From NCBI GenBank assembly GCA_029783825.1, contig JAREIK010000725.1:32977-96976 (forward strand): a stretch of 64,000 nucleotides of DNA, in the 5' to 3' direction. A model generated the notes under the pieces. The model was not told where the DNA came from and did not search any database. It was given only the letters and a program-made list of their open reading frames with translations. Positions 24,131 to 36,037 of the stretch are shown here, in pieces. The translations under genes were made by a program, and so were the position numbers. The number at the start of each line of letters is the position of its first letter. Position 1 is the first letter of the stretch. This DNA is from Sapria himalayana. Its lineage: Eukaryota > Streptophyta > Magnoliopsida > Malpighiales > Rafflesiaceae.

Positions 24131-24925
24131 GTGACGAGATGGGGATTACAAATCTCCAGTCCCTTCCCACAGTTCGTAGATTTTTTTTGAAGATCCAGAC
24201 CCATCCAATAGGTTGAAAATATTGGGATGGGATGGTACAGATATCGGGGATTTTGGGTAGGAGAAAATGGTTCCGGGACGGAACGGAGTTCGGACATTTT
24301 TTTTGATTTATTTTTTTCAAACCAGCCAAGTTAGTTCATGTCGAAATGTTTTGTTGTACCATTTATCATTAATTAGTTATGTATCTTTCAAACTCAAATT
24401 GGGCAGTTTTTGTTTAGTCAAATAGCCTGAATACCACAAACGAGTTCCATCATCTTGTCAAAAGCTTTGATGTGCAGAAAAGGATAGAAATGTTAAATAG
24501 AACGGGACTGAGTTGTGTGCTTAATTTGGTTCTTTGTTTTTTCACAAGTTGGCTTTGTTCAGCCGAGTTAAAGTTAACTATAATAGCAATACTACATTTT
24601 TTAAACAATTACTTAAAATATTAATGAATAGCTAAAATGACCACAAACATTGGTAGCATGAATTACTACTTAAGTAATTGCTAAAATTAGGCAGCTTAAT
24701 ATACAAAAAAAATACAACTAATAACAACCATGATAATAATCATTTCTAAGGTCCGTCCCAGAACAGCAACAAAAATCCAAACCTAATTAATTATCTCTTC
24801 TACAACTCCTCTCTTTTCTTCCTCCACTGTAGAAGGACAACCAAAGATGAAAACATATTAATCATGCAAACATAAATTTCTAAGATGAAAGAGTAATAAC
24901 AAAACAAAATATTACATTATAAAAT

Positions 24926-27242
24926 TTAATACGCCCATTCCAAATTTAGTTGGCCAACTATAGTTGGAAGAATATTTGGATCTTGAGACCCCTCTGAAAA
25001 TTGTAATTGAATGATATTTTGATTAAATTGAATGAATAAAATAATTAAAAGTGAAATTAAAATTTACAAGATTTATATACTAACCTGATTCATTATCATG
25101 AAGGTCTTAAACTAATTCTTCAATTTCAATAGGTTTGTTTGAGCTTCTCAACCAATCTTGTAGACATATGAGAACTTCAGCTGTAATAGGTGTTAAAGAA
25201 CTCCTAAATTTATCTAAAGTTCCCCCCACAGTGCTAAATGTAGATTCGTACGCCATAGTAGATGCTTGGATAGAAAATACATCTCTTGCTACAATTGCCA
25301 AAGAAGGATACCTAACCTCATTTACCTTCCACCAGTTTAGAAGATCAAAATCAATTTTATTTTTTTAAAGTTTGTCCTCCAAGTACCTATCCAACTCTTC
25401 CAAAGCTGCAACTTCTTGTTCTTTCTCCAATTCAACAAAAAAAATCATCAACATAAGTATCACTACCATCAAAGAAATCATCATTTTTCTTCAACATAGT
25501 AGAAGAGAAATCTTCTTCTTTTGATTCATCTTCATTTAAATCTTTATAATCATCCATCATCTCATTTAAAGCATTTATAACCTTTTTCACCAAATTTTTA
25601 GCCAATTTTTCTCCATAATGCTAAGTGTACTTATCCTTGAGATATTTGAGCTTATATCTAGGATACAACACTACTGCTACAAAAAACATAATATTTGTTC
25701 ACTGAAGAAAACCCCAATATTTGTTGAATTTATGCCTCATTTTCATACCCACTTCAGACACAATTGTATCTCTACTATTTTCACAAAGCTCAATTTTTTT
25801 TTTCAAAATACGAATAATCTCAGGAAAATAAACACTAGATGTATAATATTATGAGCCAGAAAATTTACAAGTTACCTCATAAAAAGTTTTCAAGAAACGA
25901 GCCAAAATTTTGGCATTTGTTCAGTCTCTCTCAGTTGGAACGTTTGAGCCAAACTTTTTCAAAAACCATTTGTCTTTGTCCTCCAACTTATCAAATTCTT
26001 CTTGATATTTTATATCAGTTAGTAGCATCAAATAAGTTGAATATCATCTTGTAGGACATTCTAATTGCAATGAAGATCCATATGTCAAGATTGCTTCTTC
26101 AACACATAACTTAAACATATCTAATATTTTAGAAATGCTACTCACATATTTCACCACACCTATAATTCTTTTAATAGCACCCTCAACTACTGGATTGCCA
26201 GCTCTGACAATTATGTTTAGGATATGAACACAACATCTCATATGAAAATGCTCATCTCTTATAGGTACAACACTTTTCTTCACAAGACTTTTTTTCAATT
26301 GTTCAACTGCAACATCATTATTTGATGCATTGTCAACAGTAATGGACATCAACTTTCTCAAACCCCATTCATTCATGCAAAACTCAATAGCATTTCTAAA
26401 ATTAACTCCAGAACTACTTTTAATTATACAAAATTTCAAAAACCTTTTATGCATATTTCATTCAGAATCAATGAAATGAACAGTCAAACATATATAAGAC
26501 AAATTCTGAATACTAGTCCAAGTGTCGGTAGTCAATGAAACTCTACAACAATGAGATGATATGCTATCAAATTATTTATTTTTCCTTCACGAACAAAGAA
26601 AAACAAGCCCTCAACACAGAGTGCCTAGATGGAATTTTAAATTAAGGAACACTAACTTCACAAAACTCATTAAATTCATCCCTCTCAACAAAACTCAATT
26701 TAAACTCATTAAATTGAGGCAATTCATCTTTTATGATCATTTTAACTAAAGCATCCCAAAATAGTTGTTGATCAAATTGCCAACTAGTTAATTATTATCC
26801 GTTGAACTAGTACCTTTAGTTAAACTCAAAAAGATTGTGACCTGTCTTTACCTTTGTGAGCTTCTATTAATTCTTTTTTGTGTGGAAATTTCCTACAAGT
26901 CTTCCTCAAGTATTTCCATAAACCCAAAGTATCTTTATCACTTTTTGCCATGTATCCTTTCCTACACCATATACAAGCTGCCCTACTAGTTTCATTTCTC
27001 TCTGAAACAACTAATATCTCATAAGTTTCCCAAATAGCAGACTTATACTTTTTATGAGCTTGAGGTTCAGATGTACCTTGACTTTCTTATACAATTGGAA
27101 TTGAAGAACCTGCCGTAACACTATGAGAGTTCGTGAAAGGATGATGATTGGATTTACCAGTACTTTTATCATTTGAGATGTGATCATCTTCAATTTATTA
27201 TATTTTTCATTTACCGCTGGATTGTGCCAACTGTATTGCCAT
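24926..27242 (-). pseudogene. hAT transposase pseudogene (copy 3)
   Basis: Minus strand, ATG at 27240-27242, original stop at 24926-24928; the undamaged protein would have been roughly 740 residues, a normal length for Ac-type transposases. A stop follows about ten codons after the ATG. The BED Cys pair codons are at 26973-26975 and 26964-26966 (CIWC); the position where a His ligand is expected (LWKYL) is Tyr. DTWTS lies near 26515-26530, VDNASNND near 26320-26342, and the CCVHILNIIVRAG stretch near 26185-26245. TRW is interrupted by TGA at 26044-26046. The dimerisation domain is well kept at 25107-25355 (DLLNWWKVNEVRYPSL, then AYESTFSTVGGTLDKF, then CLQDWLRSS). A predicted 91-bp intron is at 24994-25084; the last exon would add a short tail ending at 24926. 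Confidence 0.88.
24994..25084 (-). other. predicted 3' intron of the hAT transposase gene
   Basis: On the minus strand a donor CAG|GTTAGTATA is followed 91 bp later by a pyrimidine-rich acceptor TTTTCAG|AGGGG. Copies 1, 2 and 5 have the same arrangement with lengths 91, 89 and 91 bp. Splicing joins GAATCAG to AGGGGTC and gives a last exon with the tail SQDPNILPTIVGQLNLEWAY before a stop in copy 3. The alternative is that the reading frame simply stops at the TAG inside the donor sequence. Confidence 0.55.
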
Positions 27243-27797
27243 TAATTAATATGATATGTTAAACCTAAATACATATAAATATTTCAAACAAGCAAGCTCT
27301 ACAAAACTGACTGTAAAACATTCAGCGCACTTATTCGGCCCAACCACAACACCACAACCAATACTCAACAAAACTGACTAAGACACATAATAATACTAAT
27401 TAATCACTCAATTCTCGTCAGAAAAACAAACCCAAAGGCTGGTGGCATCTGGGACATGGTGGAGCCACCCAGAAGTGCGACGGACAAGGGGTGGACCTAA
27501 CTGAACACTGCTGGAATAGCGTGAGGCAGCCTGGAACTCATCGGAACATCAATAGGTGTGTCGGAATTGGATGGGCAGTAGCGAAATTGGTGGCATCTTC
27601 TTGTTATATATATATTCCTAGTTCTAGTATCGGTTTTTTAGGATGGGATTGTTCTCGGGATGGATATTGTTAAGATCTGGAACCATCCCAAAAGAAAAAA
27701 TACGTGAGAGAATGGGACTCGAAAAGTCAAAGTCAACAGATTTTCTCAGTCCCGATTCTTTCGGGACAAGACTTTGGGTCGGGTCGAGAATCTTCGA

Positions 27798-27815
27798 GTC
27801 CCATGAACAGCCCTA
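27798..27815. repeat. hAT copy 3 right terminal inverted repeat
   Basis: The reverse complement reads TAGGGCTGTTCATGGGAC. Confidence 0.88.
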
Positions 27816-27823
27816 CTAAATGC
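27816..27823. repeat. target-site duplication of hAT copy 3, right (CTAAATGC)
   Basis: Exact copy of 24105-24112. Confidence 0.93.
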
Positions 27824-29056
27824 ATTTAAAGTTAAATCAGTAAACTTTTAAACCCTGTAATGCCTAAATAAATAAACCATTAAACTGCTAAATACTACTT
27901 AATAATTAATAAATCTAATTTTTATTGCTATTTATTATATTTTTAAAAATTCATTTTAATTATTTATTAGTGAATTTTTTAGAAATATTTATTAAAAAAT
28001 ATATTATGAGTGGGACAAACATAATTTAAATAATATATTATTTACATAATATAAATATACATTTATAAAAGAAGTATAAATTTAAAAATTATTATCAAGT
28101 AATAAAAGTCACTTTAATTTTGAATTAATTTGGGTTTTGTAAATATTTTTTAATTAATATCTATCTTATTATTATTAGTTTATTAATATAATTTTTGATC
28201 ATTATTATAATATCTATCTATAAAATTATTTATATTAAATTTATATTATATATAATTACTAATATTATTATACCTAAATATTGTATTCACATTTCAAAAA
28301 TTTTTAAATATTATTATATTTTCAAAGGTTATAACCTATTAAAATGAAAAAAAATTACAAATTTTTTTTTGTTATTTTATTAATTAAATAAAACATATAA
28401 ATCACTAAATGCCTAAAACTTAAATCGCTAAACACCTAAAAGACAAAACCTCTAAATACTTAAACCATTAAACTAATATACATTAATAATAAATCATAAA
28501 TTTCATTTTAATTTTTATTAAGTATAATTTTAAATTTTTATTTTTATTAATTTTCAGTTTATTTTTATAGAAATATTAAATACAAAATAAATTATTAGTA
28601 TGACAAATCTAATTTAAATTAGATAGGTATACCCTAAATAATAAATAATAAATCTCATTTTTTAATTATAATTTAAAATTTTCATTTTAATTATTTATTT
28701 GTTTATTTTAATTACATATTAATTACAAGATAATTTATGAGTTACACAAATATAATTTATATAAATTATATTTCATCAAAAAATTATAGATAAATTTTTT
28801 TAAAAAAAAAAATTTAAAAACAAAAAATTATTGTATAGTAATATATTTTGCTTTGCTTCTGAATCATTTAAGGTTTTGTAATTATATTTTAATTGATATC
28901 TATCTTATTAATAATAGATTATTAAGTTATTTTTTCATCATTATTATAAAATTTATCAATAAAAATGTTTATATTGAAGTTATATTATATATAAATATAA
29001 TTATTAGTATAACTAAATATTGTATTCACTTATGAAAAAAATTTTAAAATTATTAT

Positions 29057-29084
29057 ATTTTCAAAGGTTATAACCTTTGAAAAT
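29057..29084. repeat. perfect 28-bp satellite palindrome
   Basis: Same 14-bp half-site and exact mirror as at 1363-1390; followed by 'gtgaaaataaaaaaaa'. Confidence 0.9.
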
Positions 29085-31455
29085 GTGAAAATAAAAAAAA
29101 ATATTTTTTCTTTGTTATTCTATTGTTTAAATAAAAACTATACACCACTAGATGCCTTACCAATTAAATCACTAAACTACAAAATCCCGATACCCCTATT
29201 AATATAATCCTTTTAATCGGTATACCCTAAATAATAATTAATAAATTTCATTTTTATTTGTTTTCATTATAATTTAAAAAATTCATTTTGATTGTTTAGT
29301 TTTCTATTTTTATATATGTATTAAATATAAAATAAATTATGAGTTAAAAATATAATTTATAAAAATTATTTTTCATCAAAAAATTGATAAGCTTATAAAA
29401 AGAATAAAATTTAAAAACAAATAATTATTATTTAGTAATATATTTTGATTTGATTTTTAATCATTTTACGTTTTGATATTATATTTTAAGTAATATCAAT
29501 TATATTCATAATAGATTTTTAATCTATTTTTTGATATTTATTAGAATATCTATCAATAAAATTATTTATATTGAATTTATATGATATATAATTATTATGA
29601 TTATTATAAATAAATATTGTATTCACTTTTGAAAAAAATTTAAAAATTATTATATTTTCAAATGTTATAATCTTAAAAAATGGGACAAAATAATAAAAAA
29701 AATTTTTTAGTTATTTTATTTTTTAAATAAAACCTAAAGACCATTAAATGATTTCTTACTTAAATTAGCAAGTTCATAAACCCCGAAACCCCTATATACA
29801 TAAACATTTTAACATCTATATACTACTTAATAAATAATAAATCTCATTTTTATTTCTATTTATTATAATTTTAAATATTCATTTTAATTAATTATAGTTT
29901 AATTATTTATAAAAATTAAATACAAAATAAATTTCGAGTAAGACAAATATTATTTAAATAATTTATTATTAATCAAAAAAAATATAAGCTTATAAAAAGA
30001 AGGACAAATTTAAAAATTAAATATTCTTATTTAGTAATATATTTTTATTTGATTTTGAATCATTTTATGTTATGTAAATATATTTTAATTAATATTTATA
30101 TTATTAATAATAGTTTATTAATTTAATTTTTGATCATTATTATAATATCTATCATTAAAATTGTTTATATTGAATTTATATGATATATAATTACTAAGAT
30201 TAATATAATTAATATTAGTATTCACTTTTCAAAAACTTTTAAAAAATATTTTATTTTTAAAGGATATAACCTTTGAAAATTAGAAAAAATCAAAAAAAAA
30301 AATTTTTTATTTTTAATATATAAATAAAACCAATAAACCTTCTAAATACCTAAAAACATAAATTGATAAACTCCTAAACGACAAAACTCCTAAATAATCA
30401 AACCATTAACTGGTATACCACATATAATATATCATAAATCTCATTTTAATTTGTATTCATTCTAATATTAAATATTCATTTTAATTATTTATTAGTTTAT
30501 TTTTTATAGAAATATTAATTACATAATAAATAACGAGAGAGACAACTATAATTTTAATAATTTATTTTTAATCAAAAAAAATATAGCATATAAAAATGAG
30601 TAAAAATTTAAAAACAAAAAATTATAATTTATTAATATATTTTACTTTGATTTTGAATCATTATATATACTTTTTGCAATTATATTTTAATTGTTATGAA
30701 TCTTATTAAGAATAGTTTATTAATTTATTATTTGATCAATTTTATAATATCAAATAATAAAATTATTTATATTGAATTTAAAAGTCTTATAATTATTAAG
30801 ATTATTATAACTAAATATTATATTTAAATTTGAAAAAAAAATTTAAAAATTATTATATTTTCAAAGGTTATACCCTTCAAAAATGATAAAAAATCACAAA
30901 TATAATTTTGTTATTTTTTTATTATTTAAATAAAACTTATAAACCACTTAATGCCTAAACATTTAAATCTCTAGACTCCTAAACCCCAAAACCCCCTAAA
31001 TACTTAAACCATTAAACCTCTATAACCTAAATAATAAAAAATAAATCTTATTTTTATTTGATTTCATTATAATTTTAAATATTCAATTTAATTATTTTTT
31101 AGTTTATTTTTATAAAAATATTAATTACAATATAAATAATGAGTGAGACATATATAATTTAAATAAATTATTTTTTTAGAAAAAAAATATAAGCTTATAA
31201 AAATAAACAAAATTTCAAAAATTTAAAATTTTATTTAGTAATATAATTTACTTTGATTTTGAATTATTTTAGGTTCTACAAATATATCTAAATTAATATC
31301 TGTCTTATTAATAATAGTTTATTAATTTATTTTTTATCATCAAAGTAATATATATTAATAAAATTTTTTATATTGAATTTACATCAAATATAATTATTAA
31401 GATTATTATAACTAAGTATTGTATTCATATTTTAGAACTATTAAAAAATTATTAT

Positions 31456-31483
31456 ATTTTCAAAGGTTATAACCTTTGAAAAT
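31456..31483. repeat. perfect 28-bp satellite palindrome
   Basis: Perfect copy in a marker monomer whose upstream flank reads 'tagaactattaaaaaatt'. Confidence 0.9.
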
Positions 31484-34400
31484 CATGGAAATTCATAATA
31501 ATAATTTTTTTGTAATTTCATTGATTAAATAAAACCTATAAACACCTAAATGTATAAACATATAAATCAATAAACTCATTAACCCCAAAACCACAAAAAA
31601 CATAAACCATTAAATAGGTATACCCTAAATAATAAATCATATATCTCTTTTTTATTATTATTAATTATAATTTTAAATATTCATTTTAATTATTTATCAA
31701 TTTATTTTTATAGAAATATTAATTACAAAATAAATTATTAGTGAGACAGATATAATTTAAATAATTTATTTTTCATCAAAAAAATATATGTGCTTATAAA
31801 ATGAGGCAAAATTTCTAAAATAAAAAATTATTATTTAGTAATATATCATATTTTGATTTTGAATCATTTTAGATTCTACAATTATATTTTAATTTATATC
31901 ATTCTTATTAATACTAGTTTATTAATTTATTTATTAATCAATATTATAATATCTATTAATAAAAGTTTATATATTTTGTTTGCATTATATAAAATTATTA
32001 AGATTATTATAACTAAATATTATATTAAGTATAATTTTAAATTTTTATTTTAATTATTTATCAGTTTATTTTTATAGAAATATTAATTACAAAAAAAATT
32101 ATTAGTGAGACTGATATAATTTAAATTAAACCAGTATACTCTAAATAATAAATAATAAATCTCATTTTTTTTCATTATAATTTTAAATATTAATTTTAAT
32201 AATTTATTTGTTTATTTTTATCTAAATATTAATTACAAAATAAAGTATAAGTTATACAAATATAATTTATATAAATTATTTTTAAACAAAAAATTATAGA
32301 TAAACTAATAAAAAAAGAAAAAAACTAAAAACAAAAAATTATTATGTAGTAATATATTTTGCTTTGTTTCTGAATCATTTTATGTTTTATAATTATTTTT
32401 TAATTGATATCTAACCTATTAATAATAGATTGTTAAATTATGTTTTTATCATTATTATAATATTTATAAATAAAAATGTTTATATTCAATTTATATGATA
32501 TATATATTCAATAATTTATTAACTAAATATTATATTCACTTTTGAAAAAAATTTTAAAATTATTATATTTTCAAAGATTATAATCTTTTAACATGTGAAA
32601 AAATAAAAAAAATATTTTTTTGTTATTTTATTGTTTAAATAAAACCTATAAACCACTAAATGCCTAAACACTTAAATCACTAAACTACAAAATCCCAATA
32701 CCCCTATATAGATAATCCTTTAAACCGGTATACCGTAAATAATAATTAATAAATCTCATTTTTATTTGTTTTCATTATAATTTTAAAAATTTATTTTGAT
32801 TCTTTATATTTATATATATATATTAATTATAAAATAAATTATGAGTTAAAAATAAAATTTATAAATAATATTTTTCATCAAAAAATAGATAAGCTTATAA
32901 AAAGAATAAAAATTTAAAAACAAATAATTATTATCAAGAAATATATTTTGCTTTTCTTTTGAATCATTTTAGGTTTTGATATTATATTTTAAGTAATATC
33001 AATGTTATTCGTAATAGATTTTTAATCTATTTTTTGATAATTCTTAGAATATCTATCAATAAAATTATTTATATTGAATTTATAAGATATATAATTATTA
33101 TGATTTATATAAATAAATATTTATTCACTTTTTAAAAAAAATTAAAACTTATTATATTTTCAAATGTTATAACCTTTTAAAATATCAAAAAATAATATAA
33201 ATAATTTTTTTATTTTATTTTTTAAATAAAACTATAAACCACTAAATGCATACACAGTTAAATCAGTAATCTTTTAAACCCCGTAATGCATAAATACATA
33301 AACTATTAAACTTCTATATACTACTTAATAATTAATAAATCTAATTTTATTTCTATTTATTATAATTTTAAATATTCATTTTAATTATTTATTAGTTTAT
33401 TTTTATAGAAATATTTATTACAAAATAAAGTATGAGTGCGACAAATATAATTTTATTAATTTATTTTTAATAAAAAAAATATACACTTATAAAAGAAGTA
33501 AAAATTTAAAAATAAATAATTATTTCCAGTAATATATTTTACTTTAATTTTGAATCAATTAGGGTTTTGTAAATATTTTTTAATTAATATCTATCTTTTT
33601 ATTAATAATATATTAATTTAATTTTTGATCATTATTATATTATCTATCAATAAAATTGTTTATATTGAACTTATATGATATATAATTATTAATATTATTA
33701 CAACTAAATATTGTATTCACATTTCAAAAAATTGTAAATATTATTATATTTTCAAAGGTTATAACCTATGAAAATGATAACAAATTATAAATTTTTTTTT
33801 GTTATTTTATTTTTTTATATAAAAGCTATAAAACACTAAAAGCATAAAAACATAAATCATTAAACTCCTAACGACAAAACATTTAAATACATAAACCATT
33901 AAACTAGTATACATTAATAATAAATCATAAATCTCATTTTAATTTTTATTCAGTATAAATTTAAATTTTTATTTTAATTTTTTATCAGTTTATTATTATA
34001 GAAATATTAATTACAAAATAAATTATTGGTAGACAAATCTAATTTAAATTAAACCGGCATTCCTAAATAATAAATAATAAATCTTATTTTTTTTTCATTA
34101 TAATTTTAAATATTCATTTTAATTATGTATTTGTTTATTTATATAATAATATAAATTACAAAATAAATTGAGTTAAACAAATATAATTTATATATATTAT
34201 TTTTCATCAAAAAATTATAAATAAATTTTTTAGAAGAAAAAAAATTTCTAAACAAACAATTTTTATATAGTAATATATTTTGCTTTGATTCTGAATCATT
34301 TTAGGTTTTATAATTATATTTTAATTGATATCTATCTTTTTTTTAATTGAAATCTATCTTATTAATATTAGATTATTAATTTATTTTTTGATCATTATTA

Positions 34401-36009
34401 GAAAATTTATCAATAAAATTGTTTATATTGAATTTATATGATATATAAATATAATGATTATTATAATTAAATATTGTATTAACTTTTGAAAAAAAGTTAA
34501 AAATTATTATATTTTGAAAGGTTATAACATCTTAAAATATTAAAAAATAATAAATATTTATTTATTGTTATTTTATTTTTTAAATAAAACCTATAAACCA
34601 CTAAAAGCCTAAAAAATAAATATATAAACTCCTAAACGACAAAACCTCTAAATACTTATTCCATTAAACTGCTATAAATTAATAATAAATCATAAATCTC
34701 ATTTTAATTTTTATTCAGTATAATTTTAAATTTTTATTTTAATTTTTTATCAGTTTATTTTTATAGAAATATTAATTACAAAATAAATTATTATTGAGAT
34801 AGAACTAATTTAAATTAAATCGGTATCCCTAAATAATAAATAATAAATCTCATTTTTTTTAATTATAATTTTAAATATTCATTTTAATTATTTATTTGTT
34901 TATTTATATATAATATTAATTACAAAATAAATTGAGTTAGACATATTTAATTTTTATAAATTGTTTTTCAAAAAAAAATTATAGATAAACTATTTAAAAG
35001 AAAAAAAATTTAAAAGCAAAAAATTATTATATAGTAATATATTTTGCTTTGCTTCTAAATCATTTTAGTTTTTGTAATTATATATTAATTGATATCTATC
35101 TTATTAATAATCGATGATTAATTTATTTTTTAATCATTATTAGAATATTTATCAATAAAATTATTTATATTGAATTTATTTGAAATATAAATATAATGAT
35201 TATTATAACTAATGATTCTATTCACAATTTAAAAAAATTTTAAAATTATAATATTTTGAAACGTTATAACCTTTGAAAATATCAAAAAATAAAAAAAATA
35301 TATTTTTTGTTATTTTATTTTTTAAATAAAACCTATGAACCACTAAAGCCTAAAAACATAAATTGCTAAACTCCTAAATGACAAAACCTCTAAAAACATA
35401 AACCATTAAACTGATATACATTAAAAATAAATAAAAAATCTCATATTAATTTTTATTCAGTATTATTTTAAATTTTTATTTTAATTATTCATCACCTTTT
35501 TTTTATAGAAATATAAATTAAAAATAAATTATTAGTGATACAAATCTAATTTAAATTAAACCGGTATCCCTAAATAATAAATAATAAATCTTATTTTTGT
35601 TTCATTATAATTATAAATATTCATTTTAATTATTTATTTGTTTATTATTATATAAATATTAATTAAAAATAAATTGAGTTAGACAAATATAATTTATATA
35701 TATTATTTTTCATCAAAAAATTATAGATAATCTTTTAAAAAAATATCTAAACAAAAAATTTTTATATAGTAATATATTTTGCTTTGCTTCTGAATCATTT
35801 TAGGTTTTATAATTATATATTAATTGATATCTATCTTTTTTTTAAATGATATCTATCATATTAATAATTGTTTATTAATTTATTCTTTGATCATTATTAG
35901 AATATTTATCAATAAAATTGTTTATATTGAATTTATATGATATATAAATATAATGATTATTATAACTAAATATTGAATTCACTTTTCAAAAAAATTTAAA
36001 AATTATCAT

Positions 36010-36037
36010 ATTTCCAAAGGTCATAACCTTTGGAAAT
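36010..36037. repeat. palindrome with paired changes in both arms
   Basis: Relative to the consensus, T is replaced by C at 36014 and the partner A by G at 36033, so the arms still pair (TTTCCAAAGG and CCTTTGGAAA). One unpaired change remains at 36022 (C where T is usual). Confidence 0.88.

Larger units (their letters stand above)
24113..27815 (-). mobile_element. hAT (Ac-like) transposon copy 3, complete with perfect target duplication
   Basis: 3703 bp between two exact CTAAATGC copies. The left end is TAGGTGTGCTTATGGGAC (one T for C and one T for G against the other copies); the right end as reverse complement is TAGGGCTGTTCATGGGAC. Subterminal regions hold many GGGACGG/GGGATGG words, a pattern expected of transposase-binding subterminal repeats in hAT elements. 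The transposase inside, on the minus strand, is broken. This is the best reference copy for element length and structure in the window. Confidence 0.95.
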
